From the NCBI GenBank assembly GCA_947651225.1, contig CANSYK010000026.1, positions 1 through 43,534 of the forward strand: a DNA stretch of 43,534 nucleotides, read 5' to 3'. The stretch's first letter is position 1. The number at the start of each line of letters is the position of its first letter. Shown in pieces: positions 16,001-23,149 of the stretch. The DNA is from an uncultured bacterium (GTDB lineage Bacteria; Bacillota; Clostridia; Lachnospirales; Lachnospiraceae). A program made the translations under genes and the position numbers. The notes under the pieces are model-generated. The model was not told where the DNA came from. It ran no database searches and saw only the letters and a list, made by a program, of their open reading frames with translations.

Positions 16001-17105
16001 TAAGTTGATTGAAATCAGCGAAGATGTCATGAAAATGGTAAAAGAGGTAAAGGGATATGAAGAACCGACCAATGGGCAGGAGGAAGGGGATAAAGAAGTT
16101 CATGTCAGTGTCAGGAAGGATAAGGCGATGCGTCTGGGACTTACGGTTGCACAGGTCTATGCGGAATTGTCAAAAAAGCTGACAACAGAGAAAAGCTCTA
16201 CCACATTGACGGTTGGCGATGAAGAATATGATGTTAAAATCATAGACGAGAGAGATGAGTTAAATACAGATAATCTGGAAGATTATGAGTTTGAAGTAAC
16301 AACTACTAATGATAAGGGAGAGACAAAAACAAAGAAGCATAAATTAAAAGAATTTGCTGATATTAAGGAGAGCACTGGTGTGGCTTCTTTAAGCCGTGAA
16401 AATCTTGTAAACTATATTCAGGTGGATGCCGGGGTGGAGGATGGCTATAATGCAACTCTTTTAAGCAGGGAGCTGCAGAAAAAAGTAGATAAATATGATG
16501 TTCCGGCAGGATATGATGTTTCCATTCAGGGGGAAAGCGAAACAAATATGGATATGGTAGAAAATATGCTTCTGATGATTTCATTGGCAATTGTCTTTAT
16601 TTATCTGATTATGGTTGCGCAATTCCAGGGACTTTTGTCACCATTTATTGTTCTTTTAACAATACCGCTTGCATTTACTGGCGGGCTGCTTGCATTGTTG
16701 GTTACAGGAGAGCCGTTGTCTGTTATGTCCTTGATGGGATTTCTGGTTCTTTCTGGAGTCGTGGTAAATAATGGTATTGTTTTTGTTGATTATGTAAATA
16801 AGCTGCGTCTGAGCGGTATGGAAAAGAGGGAGGCGCTGGTAGAAACTGGAAAAACCCGTATGCGCCCGATTCTGATGACTGCGCTGACAACAATTCTTGC
16901 AATGTCAACTTTGGCGCTTAGCCAGGATTCTACAGCATCATTGAGCCGTGGCATGGCGATTGTAACAATTGGTGGACTCGCATACGCAACACTGATGACT
17001 TTGTTTATCGTACCGGTATTTTATGATATTTTCTATCGAAGAAGGTTAAAAGCGGTAGATTTGGGGGATGAAGAGTCGTTAAATGAGGTAGATGACATAA
17101 TTTAG
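13020..17105 (+). CDS. RND-superfamily permease with large coiled-coil insertion
   Basis: 1361 residues, versus roughly 1000-1070 for HAE1/SwrC-type RND permeases. The core is intact: TM1 at about 10-30, porter subdomain motifs (YPGASPEKVE), central membrane bundle with GVGMLVDNSIVVIENIY (the conserved TM4 Asp), a second porter repeat, and a C-terminal bundle ending near YDIFYRRR. Between QLDQEKIDDVN (about 182-192) and TMEQLSNILSAENFSMPAG (about 526) lies an extra Lys/Glu/Ala-rich segment of about 330 residues, largely coiled-coil. ATG at 13020 follows AAAGGAG. No membrane-fusion protein gene is adjacent. Likely a proton-driven exporter of drugs or lipids; the insert may span the thick wall. 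Substrate unknown. Confidence 0.85.
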   Translation: MPKFSVKKPFVVLVAVVMLLVLGAVSFIKMTTDFLPNMNMPYMIVITTYPGASPEKVEMEITEIMESTVGTVNGVKNVTSSSSENSSIVSLEFEEDTNMDAAMVKVSSAVNQVPLPDNAGTPMLMQISADMMATMMTSVDYEGKSGYELSKFVEDNIIPELERQDGVASVNASGMVEKSIEVQLDQEKIDDVNARVLEKTNKTLAKAKRELDKAEKKLKEGKDKLASQKEELENQQNEKSSELAKFSKMMNQAIATKQAYASNLTSLQAKQSALKMEKEAYEKNKVVDTYNKMNQGFVALRDSLKEGGAAYQGIYNMIYDQILVVMVQTQLDAAGVSGEVTTENVDLYLSQLGDAADALKDAAAQEAAKQAKEQAEAQLIQLPTSVKDALDHPEKLEAYKNLLKSQGQDEAAKQITKKNLQSLYDIVEVRIPQIDTALANLKTEILVAKKALEQVEKSIKTAEDNYEQVEQGKITAAAAFGTANAQISSAESTLSASEKELEAGKESYEKSKKEALKNANLDQLLTMEQLSNILSAENFSMPAGYISEDGTQYLIKVGDEYDSVNAMKDAVLCKIDDIGDIRLEDVANVTVVDNSAESYGRVNGNDAVLLSISKASTAGTSDVSKGCNEKLRELEKEYGGLRFTNLMDQGDYIELIVDSVLSNLLWGALLAVVVLLIFLQDVRPTVIVAFSIPLSVLFAVVLMYFTNITLNIISLSGLALGVGMLVDNSIVVIENIYRLRNKGVSAARAAVMGANQVAGAIFSSTLTTICVFLPIVFTDGITRQIMQDMCLTIGYSLGASLIVALTLVPCMGSTFLKSESQRKHRFFNALITGYDRVARFCLRFKIVPIAAAVALLVFSVWQVTRMGIVFIPDMGSEQLSASLTMDYEATEEEDFALADKISEEMQKIKGVKTVGTMRGNATMSLGSSGADKNYTFMLLLEEEYANQNKEIATEIEKIFQDNHCEEYSVSDSNMDMSSMMGSGLQVNIYGKDVNKLIEISEDVMKMVKEVKGYEEPTNGQEEGDKEVHVSVRKDKAMRLGLTVAQVYAELSKKLTTEKSSTTLTVGDEEYDVKIIDERDELNTDNLEDYEFEVTTTNDKGETKTKKHKLKEFADIKESTGVASLSRENLVNYIQVDAGVEDGYNATLLSRELQKKVDKYDVPAGYDVSIQGESETNMDMVENMLLMISLAIVFIYLIMVAQFQGLLSPFIVLLTIPLAFTGGLLALLVTGEPLSVMSLMGFLVLSGVVVNNGIVFVDYVNKLRLSGMEKREALVETGKTRMRPILMTALTTILAMSTLALSQDSTASLSRGMAIVTIGGLAYATLMTLFIVPVFYDIFYRRRLKAVDLGDEESLNEVDDII

Positions 17106-17107
17106 TG

Positions 17108-17172
17108 CTTAGGGACTGTAAATAATTAATTTGACTAACTTGTTCATTTAATTTATTTACAGTTCCTTTTTT
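17108..17172. terminator. Short family B palindromic repeat serving as terminator
   Basis: TTAGGGACTGTAAATAA (from 17109) pairs with TTATTTACAGTTCC (17153-17166), followed by a T run (TTTTTTATT). The hairpin starts a few bases after the RND stop codon. It matches the termini of the longer family B elements at 25.2 and 28.7 kb but lacks their interior, so it is a minimal copy with a complete intrinsic-terminator shape. Confidence 0.7.
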
Positions 17173-17201
17173 ATTATGAAAGACTTTGCCCCTTTTTTTG
17201 T

Positions 17202-17231
17202 GAATAGTTGTGAAAAAAGAAACAAATACTA
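17202..17231 (+). promoter_or_regulatory. Putative sigma-G-type promoter of spoVAD
   Basis: GAATA (17202-17206) fits the -35 GHATR and AATACTA (17225-17231) fits the -10 CATXHTA with one mismatch, at the expected 18-bp spacing. spoVA genes are known forespore sigma-G targets, which supports the call. Confidence 0.5.
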
Positions 17232-17271
17232 AGGAACAGATATAAAATCAAAGAAAGGCGAGGGCTTTGAT

Positions 17272-18339
17272 ATGAGTTGTAAACAAATTGGCAAACAGAG
17301 TATTTGTTTTAAAAATCCTCCCATTATCAGCGGAGCGGCGTCTGTAGTGGGAGAAAAAGAGGGGGAAGGACCATATGGGGAATATTTTGATAAAATAGAA
17401 ACTGATCCAAAAGTTGGTGGCGATACATGGGAAGAAGCAGAGGGAAAATTACAGCAGGAAGCTGCGGATTTGGCAATCAAACATGCGGGTATTACCAGAA
17501 AGGATATTCGTTATATGATTGCCGGAGATTTGTTAGGACAGCTTATGGCATCTTCTTTTGGGCTGGCAGAGATGGATATTCCTCTTTTTGGTGTCTATGG
17601 CGCCTGTTCGACGATGGGAGAATCTTTGGGGATTGCGGCAATGTTAGTTGATGGAGAATTTGCGGAACATGTGGTAGCAATTACTTCCAGTCATTTTGCC
17701 AGTGCGGAAAAACAGTTCCGTTTTCCACTGGGATATGGAAACCAGCGGCCGAAAGCGGCAACATGGACTGTGACAGGGAGCGGCGCCGTGGTACTGAGCC
17801 GTTCTGTTCGAAAAGAGGAAATATTAGAAAAAGAACAGGTTTCTGCCCGGGCAAGGGCAGAAAAAGGGAAAGTGAAGGTAAAAGGGATTACAACCGGAAA
17901 AATCATAGATTATGGTGTGAAAGATAATATGAATATGGGAGCTTGTATGGCGCCTGCAGCGGGAGAAGTGATTGCGCAAAATATGATTGATTTTGGATGT
18001 CAGCCAGAACATTATGATAAAATTATCACAGGAGATTTAGGAAAAGTTGGTAAAGATATTTTAATTGATTTTGTGGAAGCAAAAGGGTATGACATTCGGA
18101 AACAATATATGGATTGTGGAATTGAAATTTATGGAGAAGAACAGAACGTTCAGGCGGGTGGAAGCGGCTGCGGCTGCAGTGCAGTTATGTTGGCTGGGTA
18201 TATTTTAAAAATGTTGGAGAGGGGAGAATGGAACAGGGTTCTATTTGTTCCGACAGGAGCTCTTTTATCACAGGTGAGTTTTAATGAAGGAAACAGTGTT
18301 CCAGGCATTGCGCATGGTGTTGTGCTGGAACGGTTTTAA
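17272..18339 (+). CDS. spoVAD: Stage V sporulation protein AD
   Basis: SpoVAD binds dipicolinic acid and takes part in the SpoVA channel that loads Ca-DPA into the forespore and releases it in germination. The 355-residue protein has the thiolase-like fold sequence of the family: GPYGEYFD near the N-terminus, ACSTMGESLGIAAMLVDGEF, SSHFASAEKQFRFPLGYGNQRP, TGSGAVVLS, and GGSGCGCSAVMLAGYI near the end. ATG at 17272 follows AAGGCGAGGG. spoVAE follows after 13 bp. spoVAC, normally immediately upstream, is not in the window. A sigma-G-like promoter precedes the gene. Confidence 0.95.
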   Translation: MSCKQIGKQSICFKNPPIISGAASVVGEKEGEGPYGEYFDKIETDPKVGGDTWEEAEGKLQQEAADLAIKHAGITRKDIRYMIAGDLLGQLMASSFGLAEMDIPLFGVYGACSTMGESLGIAAMLVDGEFAEHVVAITSSHFASAEKQFRFPLGYGNQRPKAATWTVTGSGAVVLSRSVRKEEILEKEQVSARARAEKGKVKVKGITTGKIIDYGVKDNMNMGACMAPAAGEVIAQNMIDFGCQPEHYDKIITGDLGKVGKDILIDFVEAKGYDIRKQYMDCGIEIYGEEQNVQAGGSGCGCSAVMLAGYILKMLERGEWNRVLFVPTGALLSQVSFNEGNSVPGIAHGVVLERF

Positions 18340-18352
18340 AGGGGGTTGAAAT

Positions 18353-18706
18353 ATGAATTATGTCATAGCTTTTTTAGTGGGTGGAATGATCTGTGTACTG
18401 GTACAGATTTTAATGGACAATACAAAATTATTACCAGGAAGAATTATGGTGATTCTGGTTTGCACAGGAGCAGCTTTAGGAGCTGTTGGCTGGTATGAAC
18501 CTTTCGCAGAATGGGCAGGAGCAGGCGCTACAGTTCCTTTGCTTGGCTTTGGAAATACTTTGATGAAGGGGATAAAAGAAGCCGTAAATCAGGAAGGATT
18601 TATTGGTTTATTTAAAGGTGGTTTTACATCTTGCGCAGTAGGTGTTTCTACCGCATTAATTTTTGGCTATCTGGCGTCACTTGTTTTCAAGCCAAAAATG
18701 AAATAA
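18353..18706 (+). CDS. spoVAE: Stage V sporulation protein AE
   Basis: The 117-residue integral membrane protein has about three hydrophobic segments and the family motifs GGMICVLVQILMDNTKL, PGRIMVILVCTGAALGAVGWY and GFIGLFKGGFTSCAVGVS. It is a membrane component of the SpoVA DPA channel in the inner forespore membrane. ATG at 18353 follows AAAGGGGG. It is in an operon with spoVAD, 13 bp apart, and a terminator follows at 18755-18795. Confidence 0.93.
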   Translation: MNYVIAFLVGGMICVLVQILMDNTKLLPGRIMVILVCTGAALGAVGWYEPFAEWAGAGATVPLLGFGNTLMKGIKEAVNQEGFIGLFKGGFTSCAVGVSTALIFGYLASLVFKPKMK

Positions 18707-18754
18707 GCCAGATAATAAAATTACGATATTGTTGTTAAAATAAGTCAAAAATGT

Positions 18755-18795
18755 GTACAAAAAAAGAATCTTAAAAAAGGTTCTTTTTTTGTGTG
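18755..18795 (+). terminator. Intrinsic terminator of spoVAD-spoVAE
   Basis: GTACAAAAAAAGAA-TC (from about 18755) pairs with GG-TTCTTTTTTTGTGT (to about 18794), with a TTAAAAAA loop and a T run within the 3' arm. Confidence 0.75.
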
Positions 18796-18908
18796 CCAGA
18801 TAGAAAAAAGAAACAGATTCCAAAAGGAAATTTATTTGTATATCTTTTCTATTTGATAGTTCTTAGCACGAAAGAAGTGTACAATTCTAACAAAATTAAA
18901 AAAAACTC

Positions 18909-18937
18909 TTGAAACTTTTAGTGATTCGCTATATACT
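18909..18937 (+). promoter_or_regulatory. SigA promoter of the DUF6465 gene
   Basis: TTGAAA (18909-18914) and TATACT (18932-18937) are separated by exactly 17 bp. The start codon is 53 bp downstream. Confidence 0.75.
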
Positions 18938-18989
18938 TGCAATGACAGCAAAATAAAAATAGTTTTTATTTGGGTAAAGGAGAAGAACT

Positions 18990-19499
18990 ATGCCAAGAGG
19001 AAAAAAACAAGAACCATCTGTTGCAAAAGAAACAAAAACTGCTGTAAAGGATGTAGCTGTAAAGACTGACGACAAAGAAAAAGAAAGTGTTACGGCAGAA
19101 GTGAAAAAGGAAGAGGCTGCAAAAGCAGAATCGGCTGTAAAGGAAACAAAATCAGAAGCAGCAACAACTGCTAAAGAAGAGCCCGCTAAGGAAGAGGCAA
19201 AAGCTGCTCCTAAAAGAAGAGGCAGAAAGCCGGGACAGAAGAAAACGACAACAACTCCTGCAGCAAAAAAGACAGCCGCTAAGAAGGTAGAAAAAGAAAT
19301 GGTACGTGAAGTTTTTTTTGAATATAACCATGAGCAGATTCTTACTGAAGAATTAATTGAACGTATTCAGGAAAATTATAAAAATGAAGGTCATCGTGTT
19401 TCTTCTATCAAAACGTTACGTGTTTACATTAATTTAGAAGCAAGAAGAGCTTATTATGTAATTAACGATAAGGCAGAAGGTAAGTTCGTAGAGTTTTAA
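18990..19499 (+). CDS. DUF6465-family protein with histone-like Lys/Ala-rich N-terminus
   Basis: 169 residues in two parts. Residues 1-105 are low-complexity Lys/Ala/Glu/Thr with an AT-hook-like KRRGRKPGQKK (about 75-85), resembling histone H1 tails. Residues about 108-169 are a compact alpha/beta domain (REVFFEYNHEQILTEELIER ... LRVYINLEARRAYYVIND) matching DUF6465, a conserved Lachnospiraceae domain of unknown function. ATG follows AAGGAG. It has its own SigA promoter and terminator, so it is monocistronic. Nucleic-acid binding is inferred from the basic tail and AT-hook. Confidence 0.75.
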   Translation: MPRGKKQEPSVAKETKTAVKDVAVKTDDKEKESVTAEVKKEEAAKAESAVKETKSEAATTAKEEPAKEEAKAAPKRRGRKPGQKKTTTTPAAKKTAAKKVEKEMVREVFFEYNHEQILTEELIERIQENYKNEGHRVSSIKTLRVYINLEARRAYYVINDKAEGKFVEF

Positions 19500-19513
19500 T
19501 CAAACGGGTGCAA

Positions 19514-19546
19514 GCATGATGTTTAGAATAGCTGTGGAAAGTGACC
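19514..19546. repeat. Family C repeat remnant
   Basis: CATGATGTTTAGAATAGC and the following TGTGGAAAGTGAC match, with changes, the right end of the 87-bp repeat at 24819-24905. The other end is missing. Confidence 0.5.
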
Positions 19547-19590
19547 AAAATATTTTTTTAGCGTTTCTAAAATAATGAAGATGGAATGAA

Positions 19591-19641
19591 AAAGACTGCC
19601 TCCTGGGTTGTAAAACGAAACAGGGGGCAGTCTTTCCTTTT
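19591..19641. terminator. Terminator between convergent DUF6465 and SASP genes
   Basis: AAAGACTGCCTCCTG (19591-19605) pairs with CAGGGGGCAGTCTTT (19621-19635) with one mismatch and a 15-nt loop. T-rich sequence follows on the plus strand and the A run GAAAAAGAC provides Ts on the minus strand, so it can serve both genes. Confidence 0.75.
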
Positions 19642-19687
19642 CAGACAAAATCTAAAAAGGGAATACATTCTTTAGAAAATGCAAAGA

Positions 19688-19897
19688 CTATCTGCCAGAC
19701 ATTTCTTCTTCCTGACGCTTAATCATCTGTCTTACCATTTCTCCACCAACACTACCATTCTGGGCAGATGTTAAATCACCATTGTAACCACCATTTTTAA
19801 GCGGTACACCAAGTTCGTTGGCTACCTCCATTTTAAACTTGTCCATAGCTTCTTTTGCCTGTGGAACTTCCATTCTTGAAGTCTGATTGTTTGTCAT
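19688..19897 (-). CDS. Alpha/beta-type small acid-soluble spore protein
   Basis: 69 residues from ATG at 19897, chosen because AGGAGG sits 8-9 bp upstream; an upstream in-frame start has none. SASPs saturate forespore DNA and protect it from UV, heat and chemicals. The two family blocks are present: KFKMEVANELGV, containing the germination protease (GPR) cleavage site, and NGSVGGEMVRQMI. Expected expression is in the forespore under sigma G. It fits the neighbouring spoVA genes, though it is on the opposite strand. Confidence 0.93.
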   Translation of the reverse strand: MTNNQTSRMEVPQAKEAMDKFKMEVANELGVPLKNGGYNGDLTSAQNGSVGGEMVRQMIKRQEEEMSGR

Positions 19898-19980
19898 TGT
19901 TTTTTCCTCCTTTTTTGTTTCCCCGGCTGATTTGATTCCTTTCATATAGAACATGATAAGGATTGATATCCTGCCGGTGT

Positions 19981-20000
19981 CGATAAGCGATTGCTTATCT
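19981..20000. other. Small perfect hairpin upstream of the SASP gene
   Basis: GATAAGC-gatt-GCTTATC forms a 7-bp stem in the divergent region between the SASP gene and scfA. Its role is unknown. Confidence 0.35.
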
Positions 20001-20056
20001 TGGTATTATTATGTGAAGCTTTCAGGAAAATATGTTGGTAGTTTTTGGAGAAAAGG

Positions 20057-20084
20057 TTGTTTTTTTATGAAATTGTGGTAGAAT
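20057..20084 (+). promoter_or_regulatory. Putative SigA promoter of scfA
   Basis: TTGTTT (20057-20062) is followed 16 bp later by TAGAAT (20079-20084) with a TG extended -10 (TGGTAGAAT). The scfA start is about 80 bp downstream. Confidence 0.55.
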
Positions 20085-20166
20085 ATAAGTTACGAGTGCG
20101 TTTTGGCATGCTATTTTTTGAATGTTCCTGAAGAATAAAATAATTTTGAAATGGAGGATATTTATT

Positions 20167-20316
20167 ATGAAACATATCAAAACAATGAATAAGGCAAACT
20201 TAAGTGCAACAGCAAAAAAAGGTGGATGTGGAAAATGTCAGGCGTCCTGTCAGTCAGCTTGCAAGACTTCATGTACTGTTGGTAATCAGAAATGTGCGAA
20301 TGAAGAAAATAAATAG
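20167..20316 (+). CDS. scfA: SCIFF ribosomal peptide precursor (six cysteines in forty-five residues)
   Basis: The 49-residue peptide has cysteines at 21, 24, 28, 32, 36 and 43, the defining SCIFF pattern, after a leader MKHIKTMNKANLSATAKKGG. SCIFF is a nearly universal RiPP of Clostridia; the adjacent radical SAM enzyme installs thioether bridges between Cys and downstream residues. ATG at 20167 follows GGAGGATATTT; longer upstream frames lack a ribosome binding site. A palindrome at 20364-20454 separates it from the maturase gene. The biological role of mature SCIFF is unknown. Confidence 0.95.
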   Translation: MKHIKTMNKANLSATAKKGGCGKCQASCQSACKTSCTVGNQKCANEENK

Positions 20317-20363
20317 GGAACTATAGAAAAATGTCTTGAATAGTAACCCTGGATAAGCAATTG

Positions 20364-20454
20364 TTCTACAGTTCTTAAAAAATGATGAAGCAGAATGGCT
20401 GTTATGAGATTCCTTATAACAGCCATTCCCATGTCTGTTTAAGGAACTGTAGAA
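20364..20454 (+). promoter_or_regulatory. Palindromic element between SCIFF precursor and maturase genes
   Basis: Outer arms TTCTACAGTTC (20364-20374) and GAACTGTAGAA (20444-20454) are inverted. Inside is a perfect 13-bp stem, GAATGGCTGTTAT (20393-20405) with ATAACAGCCATTC (20416-20428). The structure ends 11 bp before the GGAGGA of scfB. It may reduce read-through or protect the scfA message. The outer arms resemble family B repeat ends (AGGAACTGTA), so it may derive from a repeat. Confidence 0.65.
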
Positions 20455-20478
20455 AGCATGGTATGGAGGAAAAAACAA

Positions 20479-21855
20479 GTGATACATAAATTTAAAGCGA
20501 AAGATTTTAATATTTTATTAGATGTAAACAGTGGAGGGGTTCACCTTATTGATGATATTACATATGACTTGTTGGATGAGGTGAAAGCGCCCTTTGAAAG
20601 GGAATGTCCACAAGAAGTGATTAAAAAATTTGATGGGCGGTATGACGCAGAAGAAGTCAAGGAAGCTTATGGGGAGATTTATACTCTTTATGAGGAAAAA
20701 ATGCTTTATAGTGAAGATGTCTATGAACAATATGCAGAGACATCTATTGTATCACCGATTAAGTCAATGTGCCTGCATATTGCACATGACTGTAATCTCC
20801 GCTGTAAATATTGTTTTGCTTCTACAGGAGATTTTGGTACAGGGCGAAAATTGATGCCGTTTGAAACGGGAAAGGCGGCAATTGATTTTTTGTTAGAAAA
20901 ATCTGTGGGCAGGGAAAATCTGGATGTGGATTTTTTTGGTGGAGAACCATTGATGAATTTTGAAGTCGTAAAAGAAATCGTTGCTTATGCCAGAAGCAAA
21001 GAGAAGGAATATGGAAAGCATTTTGATTTTACAATTACCACAAATGGTATGCTGTTAAATGATGAAAATATTGATTTTATCAATCAGGAAATGCATAATG
21101 TTGTTCTGTCCCTGGACGGTCGAAAAGAGGTAAATGACCGTATGAGAACCCGTGTGGACGGCAGCGGTTCTTATGATAAAATTTTACCAAATTTTAAAAA
21201 GCTGGTAGAAAAACGTGGTGACAAGGAATACTATGTAAGAGGAACTTATACAAAATATAATCTGGATTTTTCAGAGGATGTTATGCACATCTATGAAGCT
21301 GGCTTTGACCAGATTTCGGTTGAACCAGTTATGGAAAAGCCGGAAATTGAATATGCATTGACAGAAGAAGATTTAGAGCAGATTTATCAGGAATATGACA
21401 AGTTGGCAGAAAGACTTTCCGAGGTAAAGAAAAAGGGTGGCTTTATCAACTTTTTCCATTTTATGATTGATTTGAATCAGGGTCCTTGTGTGGTAAAGCG
21501 TCTGCGTGGTTGTGGAAGTGGAAATGAGTATGTTTCCGTTACGCCAGATGGAGATATTTATCCATGCCATCAGTTTGTTGGAATGGAAGAGTATAAGATG
21601 GGAAATCTGTCAGACGGTACATTCCGTGAAGATATTAAAAAAGAGTTTGCTGGTACACATGTTTATTCCAAACCGGCATGTCAGGATTGCTGGGCAAAAT
21701 TTTACTGTAGTGGTGGATGTAATGCCAATAATTATATTTATAATGGGGATATCCATAAGGCATATGAGCTTTCTTGTAAAATTCAGCGGAAACGGCTGGA
21801 ATGCGCAATTTTAATGAAGGTCTGCGAAGAGTGTGAAGGGGATAATAGCTATTGA
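20479..21855 (+). CDS. scfB: SCIFF radical SAM maturase (thioether-forming)
   Basis: 458 residues from GTG at 20479, which follows GGAGGA (20465-20470) by 8 bp and gives the family N-terminus VIHKFKAKDFNILLDVNSG. An ATG at 20458 falls inside the preceding palindrome and has no ribosome binding site. The N-terminal peptide-binding (RRE-like) region is followed by the radical SAM cluster CNLRCKYC, the FFGGEPL motif, and a SPASM domain (GCGSGNEYVSVTPDGDIYPC; CQDCWAKFYCSGGC) that binds auxiliary 4Fe-4S clusters. It cleaves SAM to form Cys thioether crosslinks in ScfA. It is paired with scfA directly upstream. Confidence 0.95.
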   Translation: MIHKFKAKDFNILLDVNSGGVHLIDDITYDLLDEVKAPFERECPQEVIKKFDGRYDAEEVKEAYGEIYTLYEEKMLYSEDVYEQYAETSIVSPIKSMCLHIAHDCNLRCKYCFASTGDFGTGRKLMPFETGKAAIDFLLEKSVGRENLDVDFFGGEPLMNFEVVKEIVAYARSKEKEYGKHFDFTITTNGMLLNDENIDFINQEMHNVVLSLDGRKEVNDRMRTRVDGSGSYDKILPNFKKLVEKRGDKEYYVRGTYTKYNLDFSEDVMHIYEAGFDQISVEPVMEKPEIEYALTEEDLEQIYQEYDKLAERLSEVKKKGGFINFFHFMIDLNQGPCVVKRLRGCGSGNEYVSVTPDGDIYPCHQFVGMEEYKMGNLSDGTFREDIKKEFAGTHVYSKPACQDCWAKFYCSGGCNANNYIYNGDIHKAYELSCKIQRKRLECAILMKVCEECEGDNSY

Positions 21856-21898
21856 TCGTTTGTGTTGTCATGGCTGGTAGTTTTGGAAGGATGAAAAA

Positions 21899-23065
21899 AT
21901 GATATCATTGTTGAGCAAGATTTTTATAAAGGAAGCTAATCAGTATGATAATCCGAAAGTTCGCCGATTTTATGGTGTTTTTTGCAGTACGCTTGGTATC
22001 ATTTTAAATATGGTTCTTTTTGGGATTAAAATTTTTGCGGGAGTTATTACGGGTTCTGTTGCTATAATGGCAGATGCCTTTAATAATCTGTCAGATGCAT
22101 GTTCTTCGGTGGTTACACTGGCAGGTTTTAAATTTGCCAGCAGGAAGCCGGATAAAGAGCATCCTTTTGGGCATGGGCGTTATGAATATATTTCTGGCTT
22201 GATTGTTGCGATTCTTATTATAATAATGGGATTTGAACTGGCACGCAGTTCATTAGAAAAGATTTTCTACCCAGAACCGATTGTGACAGGAACAACAGCA
22301 ACCGTTATTTTAATTCTATCGATAGTAATAAAATTATATATGGCAATGTATAATTACAGAATTGGGAAAAAAATTAATTCAGCCGCAATGCTTGCTACAG
22401 GAATGGATAGTCTGAGTGATGTGGCTGCTACAACGGTTGTTTTGTTTGCAATGGGATTTATGGAAGTGACCGGAATCAATGTTGACGGATATTGTGGAAT
22501 GTTAGTGGCGCTTTTTATTTTGTGGGCAGGGTATCAGGCGGCAAAGGAAACAGTAAGCCCATTGCTTGGCGGAAGGCCGGATGAAAAGTTTATAAAACAG
22601 ATTCGTGATGTTGTTATATCACATGATAAAATTGTTGGAATCCATGATATGATTGTCCATGATTATGGCCCAGGAAGAGTAATGATTTCCCTTCATGCGG
22701 AAGTTCCTGGTGATGAGGATATTTTTCAACTGCATGAAATTATAGACCATATTGAGATGGAACTGGAAGAGAAGCTGCAGTGCGATTGTGTAATCCATAT
22801 GGATCCAATTGAATCAAAAAATGAAGTTGTAAATGCTATGCGCCAGGGGGTTGCTGAAATTGTCCGCTCGATTGATCAAGAGCTGTCAATGCATGATTTT
22901 CGTATGGTAACTGGGGAGTCCCGGACGAATTTAATTTTTGATGTAGTGATGCCACAGGAGTTTAATATGACGGAAGAAGAAATTTGTGAGGAAGTCCAGA
23001 AAAGAGTTCTGGAAAAATATCCAAACCACTATTCCGTAATTAAGGTGGAAAAGGCATATGTATAG
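21899..23065 (+). CDS. Cation diffusion facilitator transporter
   Basis: 388 residues. CDF proteins export Zn, Fe, Mn or related divalent metals by proton antiport. Six membrane segments (from about residue 27) carry the family motifs GSVAIMADAFNNLSDACSS in TM2 (metal-site Asp59/Asp66), HPFGHGRYEYI, and TGMDSLSDVAAT in TM5. A cytoplasmic ferredoxin-like domain (about 215-300, VGIHDMIVHDYGPGRVMISL) follows. The extra C-terminal 80 residues (NAMRQGVAEIVRSIDQ to the end) form a second small alpha/beta domain common in Clostridia. ATG follows GGAAGGATG. Metal specificity cannot be told. Confidence 0.9.
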   Translation: MISLLSKIFIKEANQYDNPKVRRFYGVFCSTLGIILNMVLFGIKIFAGVITGSVAIMADAFNNLSDACSSVVTLAGFKFASRKPDKEHPFGHGRYEYISGLIVAILIIIMGFELARSSLEKIFYPEPIVTGTTATVILILSIVIKLYMAMYNYRIGKKINSAAMLATGMDSLSDVAATTVVLFAMGFMEVTGINVDGYCGMLVALFILWAGYQAAKETVSPLLGGRPDEKFIKQIRDVVISHDKIVGIHDMIVHDYGPGRVMISLHAEVPGDEDIFQLHEIIDHIEMELEEKLQCDCVIHMDPIESKNEVVNAMRQGVAEIVRSIDQELSMHDFRMVTGESRTNLIFDVVMPQEFNMTEEEICEEVQKRVLEKYPNHYSVIKVEKAYV

Positions 23066-23149
23066 TCTGGTTATTTAGTGGATGCTGTATCAGAAAGAAT
23101 TCATAAAACGGTTCCTTAAAATCTGGCTTGCGGAAATGGAGAAGAGGAA

